Assembly (NCBI GenBank): GCA_017453205.1
Contig: JAFTKO010000010.1
Location: 1 to 38,549, forward strand
DNA: 38,549 nucleotides
Origin: Clostridia bacterium
Lineage (GTDB): Bacteria; Bacillota; Clostridia; Oscillospirales; CAG-272
Reading direction: 5' to 3'
Part shown: piece after piece, positions 17,041 through 25,199 of the stretch
Numbering within the stretch: position 1 is the first letter of the stretch
Layout: the number at the start of each line of letters is the position of its first letter
Made by a program: the position numbers and the translations under genes
The notes under the pieces: generated by a model
Seen by the model: only the letters and a program-made list of their open reading frames with translations
Databases searched by the model: none
What the model was told of the DNA's origin: nothing

Positions 17041-18630
17041 TCAAAACTGATTATAAATAAATTGCGAAGCATCGTAGCCGATGCCGTAAGCGCCAAACAG
17101 CAAGATCACCACGGTCAAGGCACAAAGGCAAAGACACATCAGCACAGGTCGTTTTGCCAGTTTTTCGCGCACGGGTTCGGTCTTGCCAAGCCGGCTGACA
17201 AGAAATATGACCAATACACCGCCAAGGATCACGCACCAATCCGCAACGTCCAATCCAAATGACAACAACCCGCCACAAAAAAGCGTGCCCCATTGAAAAT
17301 CGGTAAACATCGTCCCCCACAAGCGGAAGGTCAGAGGTACATCGCGATAGCAATCGAGGGAACGGATCAGTCCCATGAGCAAAAAGGTACGTACCGCCTG
17401 CCACACACCCCAAGGCTTTGAGGCGGTCAAGCGCGGAAATTTTTGATGAAACCCGGTATACAGCGGCTGAAGCTCCTGGGATACAAGAATGACAAGGCAG
17501 TTCAACAGTCCCCAAACGATAAAATTCAGTCCCGCCCCGTGCCAAAGTCCCGTAAGGAACCACGTCACAATGGTAGCAAGATACACGGGAATGCGCTTAC
17601 CAACCTTGTCCCCCAGCTTCGCACGCGACCACTTGGAGAGCTTTTGCATCGAGTTTGACACCGACAGCGGATAAAATATGTAATCGGTAAACCACGTCCC
17701 CATGGTCATGTGCCAACGACGCCAGTATTCCTTGGTCGATTTGGAGGAAAAGGGACGGTCAAAGTTTTCCGCCAGCTTGATGCCGAGCATCTCGGAAAGT
17801 CCGATGGTAATATCGATACCGCCTGTAAAGTCGCCGTAGATCTGCACCGAGTAGAGCAAAATAAGCAAAAAGACGTACACACCCGTAAACTCCGCGGTAT
17901 TGGAGGTCAGTTCCTTGACCGCGATCATCGCGGTGTCGGCAACCACCAGCTTTTTAAAAAATCCCCATACCACGCGGCAAAGCCCCGCTCGGAATGAAAA
18001 GCCGTCAAAAGCATGGGGCTCAAACAGTTGATTTCCAAGGCTCGAAAAACGGCTGATCGGTCCTTGAATCAGCTGTGGGAAGAACGAAACAAACAATGCA
18101 AGCTTAAAAAAATCCCCCTCGGCACGCACGGACTTGCGGTATACGTCGATGAGATATCCCATCGATTGAAAGGTATAAAACGAAATTCCCAACGGCAACA
18201 GGAGCGACGGTATAGTCACCCGTGCCGTACCAAACAGCGAAAGGAACGAATTGACACCCGTAAGTACGAACGCCGTGTATTTGAGCACAGCCAGCATACC
18301 AAAGCCGAGAAGCAATCCCAAAGCCAAGATATGCAACCGTTTTTTCTTTTCCTTTGCGCGGTACGCCTTGCGTTCGGACTTTTCCATCGTGTCGCGGTTC
18401 GCGGCAACAAAAGCGTCCTCGGCATCGGCACGCTTTTGCATGAGTCGCGCGGTCAAATAAGTAACACAGGTCGTGTACAAAATAAAGATCAGATACTCCG
18501 CCCCCGCACAAAAATAGAACAAATAGCTTGCGGCAAGCAACACCCACCACTGCCGTTTGCGCGGAACGGAGAAATACAACCCCACCGTGACGGCCGCAAA
18601 CAACAGGAACGAAACCGATGTAAATTGCAT
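17041..18630 (-). CDS. MBOAT family membrane O-acyltransferase (DltB/AlgI-like)
   Basis: A polytopic protein of 529 residues that moves an acyl group across or onto an extracytoplasmic polymer. The family histidine lies in FLTGLWHGAGLNFIVWG (His364), with a second conserved block EYWRRWHMTMGTWF (His307). PLGISFYTFQSMGYLIDVYR and FFPQLIQGPISRF are AlgI/DltB signatures. It follows the ACP gene by only 9 bp. The acyl group may be D-alanine or acetyl; nothing in the window decides this. Confidence 0.92.
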   Translation of the reverse strand: MQFTSVSFLLFAAVTVGLYFSVPRKRQWWVLLAASYLFYFCAGAEYLIFILYTTCVTYLTARLMQKRADAEDAFVAANRDTMEKSERKAYRAKEKKKRLHILALGLLLGFGMLAVLKYTAFVLTGVNSFLSLFGTARVTIPSLLLPLGISFYTFQSMGYLIDVYRKSVRAEGDFFKLALFVSFFPQLIQGPISRFSSLGNQLFEPHAFDGFSFRAGLCRVVWGFFKKLVVADTAMIAVKELTSNTAEFTGVYVFLLILLYSVQIYGDFTGGIDITIGLSEMLGIKLAENFDRPFSSKSTKEYWRRWHMTMGTWFTDYIFYPLSVSNSMQKLSKWSRAKLGDKVGKRIPVYLATIVTWFLTGLWHGAGLNFIVWGLLNCLVILVSQELQPLYTGFHQKFPRLTASKPWGVWQAVRTFLLMGLIRSLDCYRDVPLTFRLWGTMFTDFQWGTLFCGGLLSFGLDVADWCVILGGVLVIFLVSRLGKTEPVREKLAKRPVLMCLCLCALTVVILLFGAYGIGYDASQFIYNQF

Positions 18631-18639
18631 TGAAAACGC

Positions 18640-18867
18640 TTATTCCTCGTCGAGACGCTCGATGAGCGCCCAAATGGCTTTGGCACTTGCAAAGTTCTCG
18701 GGGATCACTTCCTCGGCGGGAATCGCAACGTCAAAGGTACTGTTGACCTCGGTGATTAGAGTAACAATGTCAAGTGAATCGAGCACACCCGCGCCGATGA
18801 GATCGTCCTCGGCGGCAAAATCCACCTCGGGGTGCATTTTTTTTAGAATTTCAAGCAGTTGTTCCAT
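18640..18867 (-). CDS. Acyl carrier protein (DltC-like)
   Basis: A protein of 75 residues with the phosphopantetheine site GVLDSLDIV (Ser31) and an acidic helical fold. As the first gene of an operon with an MBOAT acyltransferase it probably carries the acyl group, as DltC does for D-alanine. However, the C-terminal half does not carry the DltC pattern I would expect, and no DltA-like AMP ligase or phosphopantetheinyl transferase is nearby. The start at 18867 has GGGAG upstream and a consensus promoter. Confidence 0.9.
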   Translation of the reverse strand: MEQLLEILKKMHPEVDFAAEDDLIGAGVLDSLDIVTLITEVNSTFDVAIPAEEVIPENFASAKAIWALIERLDEE

Positions 18868-18909
18868 GTCATTTTTCTCCCAACATACAATTTAAAACAC
18901 ATTATATTT

Positions 18910-18938
18910 ATTATACCTTTTTATGCCCGCCCTGTCAA
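18910..18938 (-). promoter_or_regulatory. Consensus promoter of the ACP-MBOAT operon
   Basis: On the minus strand TTGACA (18933-18938), 17 bp, TATAAT (18910-18915), 43 bp before the ACP start. Confidence 0.9.
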
Positions 18939-19015
18939 TGACAAAAATAAAAAAAGATAAATAAAAGATAAATAATTTACAAAGCGCAACAATTAGAATG
19001 ACAGGTTTGGGTTCT

Positions 19016-19061
19016 TAAAAAAGGATGTGGGAAAAACCTCTTGAAAAAAAGTTTTTCCCAC
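19016..19061 (-). terminator. Terminator of the XRE-kinase-APH operon
   Basis: A perfect 11-bp stem GTGGGAAAAAC/GTTTTTCCCAC (19027-19061) lies 14 bp after the phosphotransferase stop. On the minus strand it is followed by ATCCTTTTTT. Confidence 0.8.
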
Positions 19062-19075
19062 AAAAAAAGTAAATC

Positions 19076-19861
19076 TCATCCAAATACCTCAAACGCCGCA
19101 ACAAGCTTGAGCTTCTCCCGATCCACGGCATCGCGTCCGTAGGCATCAAAAAAGCGTTCGGTATACTGTTCTGTCTTTAGATTAAAATTCAGCGTCCACG
19201 CGCCCCAAAACAGGTCGATGTGTCGGTCGCCCGCACCACCGTTGCCAAGGTCGATAAAGCCGCTGAAGCGCCAACAGTCCAGCATCACATTGGGCAGACA
19301 ATAGTCCCCGTGGAGCAACGCGTCGGTTTTCATTAGATGCCGTCCCGCCTCAATCACCTGCCATGCCTCCTCCGCCGAGCGGTAACCCCAATGATCCGGA
19401 AACAGCGAGGTATCATAATGCCCGGCGCGGTAATTTCGTTCCGCGGTCTCATAATAGGTCTCATTGCGGTTTTGTACGGGACAATCGGAAAAATCAAGGC
19501 TGTGCAAATTTCTCAACAGCTCCGCAGTGGTATCACACAGCCGTTTGGGATCGGCAAGATACGCCGCGTGCGTGCAGTCCTCCCCTGTCACCCGTGCTGT
19601 CAGAAGCCAATCCTTTTCGGCACTGATATACGAAAGTACCTCAGACGCAAGCCCCTTGGTATGGAAGTACCGTGTCATATCGGCTTCACGCGCAAGCGTT
19701 CCTTTGAGTGCCGATTTGAGGTAATAACCGCCGTCTCGGTCGAGAAAAAGCACACGCGCCTCCGGGGAAGAGCTGCTGTCCCAAACCTCGGATGACCGAA
19801 GCAACGCTTGAAATTCCGCGGGATATCCGTCGATATTCGGTTGAATGCGTGTTCGTTTCAT
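19076..19861 (-). CDS. Aminoglycoside phosphotransferase family protein (APH(3')-like)
   Basis: A protein of 261 residues with the kinase-like fold. The catalytic loop is LLHGDYCLPNVMLD (His-Gly-Asp, with Asn four residues after the Asp), and the metal site is GFIDLGNGGAGDRHIDLFW. The spacing and C-terminal FFDAYGRDAVDREKLK are those of the APH(3') group, which phosphorylates kanamycin-type drugs with ATP. Chromosomal members often have other or weak activity, so resistance is not proven. GAGGAG precedes the ATG at 19861, 10 bp after the kinase stop. Last gene of a three-gene operon. Confidence 0.88.
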   Translation of the reverse strand: MKRTRIQPNIDGYPAEFQALLRSSEVWDSSSSPEARVLFLDRDGGYYLKSALKGTLAREADMTRYFHTKGLASEVLSYISAEKDWLLTARVTGEDCTHAAYLADPKRLCDTTAELLRNLHSLDFSDCPVQNRNETYYETAERNYRAGHYDTSLFPDHWGYRSAEEAWQVIEAGRHLMKTDALLHGDYCLPNVMLDCWRFSGFIDLGNGGAGDRHIDLFWGAWTLNFNLKTEQYTERFFDAYGRDAVDREKLKLVAAFEVFG

Positions 19862-19871
19862 AAAAATCTCC

Positions 19872-20366
19872 TCAAAGTGCGGCAATCATCTCCGCCGTCT
19901 CCTGCGGTGAAAGCTTTGACACATCAAGCTTTACGGTTTGCAGTTTTTCATACAGTGGGAGCCTTGCCAAGCTACGCGCGATCACATCTGGCTCACGGAT
20001 CCCCGCCCGTACATCATGCGTCAGCCGTTCGGTCAAAGCATCGGGGGACGCCACCAGCGACACCGCACAAACCTCACACGCACCAAGATCAAGACGCGAC
20101 AGAATGTCATCGATGATGCTTTGCTCATGCATCACCCAACAAAAAATGATATTTTTGTAAGCCGAACAGCGAATAAAATTCCCCAGCAAACAACAGATGT
20201 TGTCCATGACCATGGCACGCGTTTCCTCGGTCACTTGAAACGGGTGCGCGTCCCAACACCAGTCCCCGTCCAAAAAGACACTGTCGGGCAATCGTTTCTT
20301 TAAGATTTGACAAGCCGTGGTTTTTCCCACGCCCATTGTCCCACCGACAAGATACAGTTTTTTCAT
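19872..20366 (-). CDS. Small P-loop kinase/ATPase of unknown substrate
   Basis: A protein of 164 residues. The N-terminus MKKLYLVGGTMGVGKTT carries a Walker A motif, followed by VFLDGDWCWDAHPF (acidic substrate/Mg site) and NIIFCWVMHEQSIIDD. The size and order match nucleotide- or small-molecule kinases related to shikimate or chloramphenicol phosphotransferases. The substrate is not evident. The start at 20366 is uncertain: AAAGAGGA is 17 bp away inside the end of the XRE gene, and a TTG at 20384 overlaps that stop. It lies between a regulator and an APH gene. Confidence 0.82.
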   Translation of the reverse strand: MKKLYLVGGTMGVGKTTACQILKKRLPDSVFLDGDWCWDAHPFQVTEETRAMVMDNICCLLGNFIRCSAYKNIIFCWVMHEQSIIDDILSRLDLGACEVCAVSLVASPDALTERLTHDVRAGIREPDVIARSLARLPLYEKLQTVKLDVSKLSPQETAEMIAAL

Positions 20367-20380
20367 CTTGAAAATTGTTT

Positions 20381-20788
20381 TCAATCCTCTTTATGCTTTC
20401 CCACAAAAGAGTTCATTGCAAGCGCGGTCAATCCCAATCCGAGCATGGTGATCGCGGACGTAGGTTCAAGCTTTCCCAAAATCGAAAGTGCCGTTACACC
20501 GATCCCCATCGCCAATGCAACGGCTTTGCAGACCAAGAGCACAATGTCGCGCAACTCGCTTTTTTCGGGCTTTGCCGCCTCTCCGTTTGCAAACATCAAT
20601 TCGTCAATCGTCACACCCAAGATCTCGGCAAGTCGGGGCAAAGACGCCACGTCGGGACAGGACAGATCGCGCTCCCACTTGGAGACCGCCTTATCGGTCA
20701 CACCCATTTGCTCTGCCAGCTCGGATTGCGTCATGTTCTTCTCTTTTCGGAGCGATGCAATCGTTTTTCCGAATGTTTGTTGTTTCAT
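20381..20788 (-). CDS. XRE-family regulator with C-terminal membrane segments
   Basis: A protein of 135 residues. Residues 6-62 are a Cro/C1-type helix-turn-helix (LRKEKNMTQSELAEQMGVTDKAVSKWERDLSCPD). Residues 80-130 hold two hydrophobic segments (VLLVCKAVALAMGIGVTALSI and the TMLGLGLTALAM region), so it may be tethered to the membrane. GGAGG is nine bases before the ATG. The promoter is at 20906-20934 and a leader hairpin lies between. It is the first gene of the operon with the kinase and APH genes and may control them. Confidence 0.88.
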   Translation of the reverse strand: MKQQTFGKTIASLRKEKNMTQSELAEQMGVTDKAVSKWERDLSCPDVASLPRLAEILGVTIDELMFANGEAAKPEKSELRDIVLLVCKAVALAMGIGVTALSILGKLEPTSAITMLGLGLTALAMNSFVGKHKED

Positions 20789-20838
20789 TGTTTATAACCT
20801 CCAAAAACTTGATACGGTGATCTTAGCACAAAACCGAT

Positions 20839-20881
20839 CAAAAAACAACCCACCGACAGTCGAATTGCCTCGACCGTTGGT
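20839..20881 (-). terminator. Terminator-like hairpin in the XRE leader
   Basis: Arms 20870-20881 and 20852-20863 (ACCAACGGTCGA against TCGACTGTCGGT on the minus strand, 12 bp with one mismatch and one G-T pair) are followed by GGGTTGTTTTTT. It lies downstream of the XRE promoter and also downstream of citrate synthase. It may end citrate synthase transcripts, attenuate the XRE operon, or both. Confidence 0.55.
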
Positions 20882-20905
20882 TTCCCTCTCGGTTTACCTA
20901 TTTCA

Positions 20906-20934
20906 ATTATATCATATTGGGGGCAAAAAATCAA
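20906..20934 (-). promoter_or_regulatory. Promoter of the XRE-kinase-APH operon
   Basis: On the minus strand TTGATT (20929-20934), 17 bp, TATAAT (20906-20911). A weaker candidate, TTGTTT-17-TAAGAT, lies closer to the gene, after the leader hairpin. Confidence 0.65.
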
Positions 20935-21003
20935 TATTTATCAAAAAAGAAAGGCACGGCAACGGCACTTACTTTTTTAGGAAGTAGAATTATTGAAGAA
21001 AAG

Positions 21004-22380
21004 TCAAGCTCTATCCTCAAGCTTGCAATACTCGCGTCTCGGCTGAACATTGAGGTACGCGGGGCGAATGATCTTACTGCCGTTGATCAGCTCCTCCAAG
21101 CGGTGTGCGCTCCAACCCGCGATCCGCGCGATGGCAAAGATCGGCGTATAAAGCTCGGTGGGCAACCCCAGCATCTCGTAAATAAATCCGCTGTAAAAGT
21201 CGACGTTTGCGCTGACACCCTTGTACATCTTCCGCTCACGCGCGATCACCTTGGGGGCAAGCTTTTCGACCGCGGCGTAAAGCTGATACTCCTTGAGCAT
21301 CTTCTTTTCCTCGGACAGCTTTTTGACAAATCCGCGCAACACCGTGGCACGGGGGTCCGAAACCGAATACACCGCATGACCGATTCCGTAGATCAAGCCC
21401 GCGCGGTCAAATGCCTCCTTGTGGAGCAGACGGACGAGATAATTCTCGATCTCCTCTTGATCGCTCCAATCGCGGATATTCTCCTTCATATCTTGAAACA
21501 TTTGGCAAACCTTGATGTTGGCACCGCCGTGCTTGGGTCCCTTGAGCGAACCGAGCGCCGCCGCAATGGCAGAATAGGTATCGGTCCCCGACGAGGTGAC
21601 CACATGCGTGGTAAAGGAGGAGTTGTTACCGCCGCCATGCTCGGCATGAAGCACCAAGGCAAGATCCAGAATACGCGCCTCCAAACGGCTGTATTTGCTG
21701 TCGATACGGAGCATGTGCAACAAATTTTCCGCAGTGGAAAGTGTGGGATCGGGTTCATGAATAAAAAAGCTCTGACTGCCGTCGATATAATAATCGAACG
21801 CCTGATAGCCGTAGACCGCCATCATGGGAAAGGTCGCAATCAACTGCAAGCACTGGCGCAACACATTCGAGATCGAGGTATCGTCGGGGTTGCGGTCATA
21901 GGAGTACATGGTCAGCACACTGCGCGCCATCGAGTTCATCATATTTTCGCTCGGCGCTTTCATAATAAGGTCGCGCACGAACGAGGTCGGTAGCGAACGG
22001 TAGCTTGCCAACACCTTTTCAAAGCTTGCCAACTCCTCGCTTGTGGGGAGCTTACCAAACAGCAACAGATAGGTCACTTCCTCAAATCCGAAGCGTTTGT
22101 CGGCAAGAAATCCGCTTACCAATTCCTCCACATCATATCCACGGTAAAAAAGCTTACCCTTGCAAGGGACCTCCTTGCCGTTTACCATTTTAAAGGATTG
22201 AATTTCCGATATTTCGGTCAATCCCGTCAAAACCCCTTTTCCGTTTTTATCGCGCAAGCCGCGCAACACCTCGTAATCGGTATACATCGAGGGCTCGATC
22301 AGCGAATCGCTGATGCAAAGACGTGCAAGGCTTTCGATCTCGGGGGTGATCTCCGCGTAATTTCTTTTTTCCGTTGCCAT
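21004..22380 (-). CDS. gltA: Citrate synthase
   Basis: A protein of 458 residues that condenses acetyl-CoA and oxaloacetate to citrate. The catalytic triad is visible: His284 in GPKHGGAN, His335 in GIGHAVYS and Asp394 in ANVDFYSG. The HAEHGGGNNSSF block (His245, His248) is also conserved. In anaerobic clostridia it usually feeds glutamate synthesis through a partial TCA branch. The start at 22380 has AAAGGAG nine bases upstream. The FtsH terminator lies just before it, and no clear promoter was found in the 40 bp left, so read-through may matter. Confidence 0.95.
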   Translation of the reverse strand: MATEKRNYAEITPEIESLARLCISDSLIEPSMYTDYEVLRGLRDKNGKGVLTGLTEISEIQSFKMVNGKEVPCKGKLFYRGYDVEELVSGFLADKRFGFEEVTYLLLFGKLPTSEELASFEKVLASYRSLPTSFVRDLIMKAPSENMMNSMARSVLTMYSYDRNPDDTSISNVLRQCLQLIATFPMMAVYGYQAFDYYIDGSQSFFIHEPDPTLSTAENLLHMLRIDSKYSRLEARILDLALVLHAEHGGGNNSSFTTHVVTSSGTDTYSAIAAALGSLKGPKHGGANIKVCQMFQDMKENIRDWSDQEEIENYLVRLLHKEAFDRAGLIYGIGHAVYSVSDPRATVLRGFVKKLSEEKKMLKEYQLYAAVEKLAPKVIARERKMYKGVSANVDFYSGFIYEMLGLPTELYTPIFAIARIAGWSAHRLEELINGSKIIRPAYLNVQPRREYCKLEDRA

Positions 22381-22417
22381 AAAATCATCTCCTTTCGATT
22401 GTCTTTGGCATATCAAC

Positions 22418-22446
22418 AAAAAAATCCCACATCATCGGCGTGGGAT
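22418..22446 (-). terminator. Terminator after ftsH
   Basis: On the minus strand ATCCCAC/GTGGGAT (22424-22446) is followed by seven T. A second perfect inverted repeat GGGGAAGG/CCTTCCCC (22466-22491) lies between it and the ftsH stop but has no T-run. Confidence 0.85.
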
Positions 22447-22544
22447 CACTGCTGTTTTATTTTTAGGGGAAGGAACTTGCGTCCCTTCCCCGCCCCGTTT
22501 TCACGGGTAAAACCGGTTGGTCTTTCCAACACGACCGATCAATA

Positions 22545-24575
22545 TTATTCTTCTTTGGAGGAATGATCCTCTGCGCTTTCTGCGGAGTCTTCGCAGTTTT
22601 CATTCTGTGCGGCTTCGTCAGCAGCATGCTTTGCAGCCTCTTCCGCCTCTGCCTTTTGCCGTGCGGCACGCTCTTCATTGTCTCGGCGGCTCTTTTCCGC
22701 CTTTTCCTCGGCAATGGCGAGAAGTGCTTCCTCGGTTGCACCTTCCTCCATCGCGGCGGCAAACTGGTCGCCGTCCATGCTCTCATGCTTCAAGAGATAC
22801 TGTGCGACAAAGTGCAGCTTGTCGATATGCTCGGACAAAATCTGCTTGGCGTCGGCATAGCAATCGCCGATAATACGCTGAATTTCTTCGTCAATGGCTG
22901 CCGCAGTCTGCTCGGAATAATCCTTGCCCGTCCCGTAATCACGTCCCAAGAACACCTCGGAGTGACCGGAGCCGTACAGCACGGTACCCAGCTTATCGCT
23001 CATACCGTAGCGCGTTACCATGCCGCGCGCCAGCTTGGTCACCTGCTGAATGTCTCCCGAAGCCCCCGTGGAAATGTCATCCAGGATCAGCTCCTCGGCA
23101 ACACGCCCGCCAAGGCCCATACGAATGTCATCGAGCATCCCGCCCCGCGTCGCGTAATTTTTGTCATCCTCGGGACGGCTGACGGTTACACCGCCTGCTC
23201 TGCCCGCGGGAATGATGGTGATCAGCTTGACGGGGTCGGTATTCTTACAGTAGTGCGAAACCACCGCGTGTCCCGCCTCGTGATAAGCGGTCAGCTTGTT
23301 TTCCTTTTCGGTACGGATGCGCGACTTCTTTTGCGGGCCGAGAAGTGCCTTCATATAGGCATCCTCGATGTCCTCCATACCGATCAGTGTTTTGTTCTTC
23401 TTTGCCGCCAAAAGCGCCGCCTCATTCAAGAGATTTGCAAGATCGGCACCCGTAAAACCAACGGTGGACTGCGCCACCTTGCGGAAGTCGACCCCCGACT
23501 CCAGCGGCTTGTTACGTGCGTGTACTTTCAAAATTTCCTCACGTCCCTTGATATCGGGATAGTTGACAGTCACTTGACGGTCGAAGCGTCCGGGACGCAA
23601 CAGTGCGGGATCAAGGATATCGGGGCGGTTGGTCGCCGCCATGACGATGATGCCGTCATGTGAGCCGAAGCCGTCCATTTCCACCAACAACTGGTTGAGT
23701 GTTTGCTCACGCTCGTCGTGTCCGCCGCCAAGGCCCGCGCCTCTGTGACGTCCCACGGCGTCGATCTCATCGATAAAGATGATCGACGCGGGGGATTTGC
23801 GTGCGGTCTCAAACAGGTCACGCACACGCGACGCACCGACACCGACGTACATCTCCACAAAATCCGAACCCGAAATCGAGTAGAACGGAACGCCCGCCTC
23901 ACCCGCAACGGCTTTGGCAAGCAAGGTCTTACCCGTACCGGGAGGGCCTACGAGAAGTACACCGTGCGGGATCTTTGCCCCCAGCTTGGTGAACTTTGCG
24001 GGGTTTTTGAGAAATTCCACGATTTCGACCAGTTCTTCTTTTTCCTCATCGGCGCCTGCCACATCACGGAAGAGCACCTTGTTCTTTTCGTTGACATTGG
24101 GCACCTTTACACGCGCCTTGCCAAAGGAATTAAACTTTCCGCCGCCCTTGCCGCTCATCTGACGAACCGCAACAAAGTATATGACCACAAAAATGAGAAT
24201 GATCAAAATCATGGGGAGCCAACTCACCCACGCGGGAATTTTTGTAGCTGGCTGAGGCTCATAAAGTGTGATGGTACCGTCCTGTACCTGTGCCTCGATC
24301 TCCTCATGCAGATCATAATAGAACAGATCAAAGCTTCTGAGCTGATAGGTCACGGTCCTTGGGGTCCCGTTTTCCGTGACCGTCATCGTCAGAAGATTGT
24401 CCTCGCTGATGACGACCTCGCTTACCTGTTTGTTGTAAAAGAAGTTGAGCACATCGTCATAGGTCAGTGTCTCCTTTTGACTGCCGCCCGAAAAGAGCGT
24501 GGAGAGCACAATAACGATGACAACCAAAATGACAACATAAAACAGGATTTCATGAATAAAACTGCGCTTTTTCAT
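22545..24575 (-). CDS. ftsH: ATP-dependent zinc metalloprotease FtsH
   Basis: A membrane AAA+ protease of 676 residues that degrades misfolded membrane and short-lived regulatory proteins. Two membrane segments lie at about 10-28 and 117-137, with an extracytoplasmic domain between. Walker A GPPGTGKT is at 210-217, Walker B is IIFIDEID, and the second region of homology is [19 protein letters not shown]. The zinc site HEAGH lies near residue 430. The last 50 or so residues are an Ala/Glu-rich, Lys/Arg then Asp/Ser tail, longer than in many homologues. GGAGG is six bases before the ATG. Last gene of the yybS-ftsH block. Confidence 0.97.
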   Translation of the reverse strand: MKKRSFIHEILFYVVILVVIVIVLSTLFSGGSQKETLTYDDVLNFFYNKQVSEVVISEDNLLTMTVTENGTPRTVTYQLRSFDLFYYDLHEEIEAQVQDGTITLYEPQPATKIPAWVSWLPMILIILIFVVIYFVAVRQMSGKGGGKFNSFGKARVKVPNVNEKNKVLFRDVAGADEEKEELVEIVEFLKNPAKFTKLGAKIPHGVLLVGPPGTGKTLLAKAVAGEAGVPFYSISGSDFVEMYVGVGASRVRDLFETARKSPASIIFIDEIDAVGRHRGAGLGGGHDEREQTLNQLLVEMDGFGSHDGIIVMAATNRPDILDPALLRPGRFDRQVTVNYPDIKGREEILKVHARNKPLESGVDFRKVAQSTVGFTGADLANLLNEAALLAAKKNKTLIGMEDIEDAYMKALLGPQKKSRIRTEKENKLTAYHEAGHAVVSHYCKNTDPVKLITIIPAGRAGGVTVSRPEDDKNYATRGGMLDDIRMGLGGRVAEELILDDISTGASGDIQQVTKLARGMVTRYGMSDKLGTVLYGSGHSEVFLGRDYGTGKDYSEQTAAAIDEEIQRIIGDCYADAKQILSEHIDKLHFVAQYLLKHESMDGDQFAAAMEEGATEEALLAIAEEKAEKSRRDNEERAARQKAEAEEAAKHAADEAAQNENCEDSAESAEDHSSKEE

Positions 24576-24607
24576 GGATTTCCTCCGTTTCGTTGATATT
24601 CTGCGTC

Positions 24608-25162
24608 TTACTTAGAGTATATTGCCGGTTTAAGAATACCGACATATGGAAGATTACGGTATTTTTCATCATAGTCAAGTCCGTAGCCGACCACAAACAC
24701 ATCGGGGATCTCCATTCCCACGTAGTCGGCGTTGAGGTTGACCTGGCGGCGGTCGGGTTTATCCAACAGGGTACAGCATTTTACACTGTGCGCACCGCGG
24801 TCGGCAAGCAAATGGGTCAGTTTTTCCAAAGTTCTGCCGCTGTCAATAATATCCTCAATGACAATGACGTCGGTATCCTTGACGTCGCGCTTGAGATCGA
24901 GATGTACTTGAATGAAGCCCGAGGTCTGCGTGCCCGAGCCGTAGGAGGAGACCTTCATAAATTCCATCTCGCATTTGAGAGGAATGCGGCTGATCAAGTC
25001 TGCCGCAAAAAATACAGAGCCCTTGAGCACGGTGACAAAGATCAGATCTCTGCCGCTGTCACGGTATTCCTCGGTGATCTGTGCCGCCAAACGGTCGCAG
25101 ATCTCATTCAGCTTTTCCCTGTCTGCCAAAACGCTTTCAATATCTCGGTCGATGCTATACAT
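24608..25162 (-). CDS. hpt: Hypoxanthine phosphoribosyltransferase
   Basis: A purine salvage enzyme of 184 residues that makes IMP/GMP from the base and PRPP. The PRPP-binding motif [14 protein letters not shown] lies at about 99-112, and the flexible-loop segment is [14 protein letters not shown]. Length and the tilS-hpt-ftsH order are typical of Firmicutes. The start at 25162 matches the family N-terminus; the longer open frame upstream overlaps tilS in another frame and is rejected. AAAGG lies about 12 bp ahead. Confidence 0.95.
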   Translation of the reverse strand: MYSIDRDIESVLADREKLNEICDRLAAQITEEYRDSGRDLIFVTVLKGSVFFAADLISRIPLKCEMEFMKVSSYGSGTQTSGFIQVHLDLKRDVKDTDVIVIEDIIDSGRTLEKLTHLLADRGAHSVKCCTLLDKPDRRQVNLNADYVGMEIPDVFVVGYGLDYDEKYRNLPYVGILKPAIYSK

Positions 25163-25199
25163 GATGTAAATACCTTTCTTGTTTTCCACTTTCCTGTTT

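Noticed and set aside
20917-24596. Several 290-370-codon plus-strand frames opposite citrate synthase and FtsH
   Set aside because: Same antisense shadow effect of GC-biased third positions; the minus-strand proteins are unmistakable.
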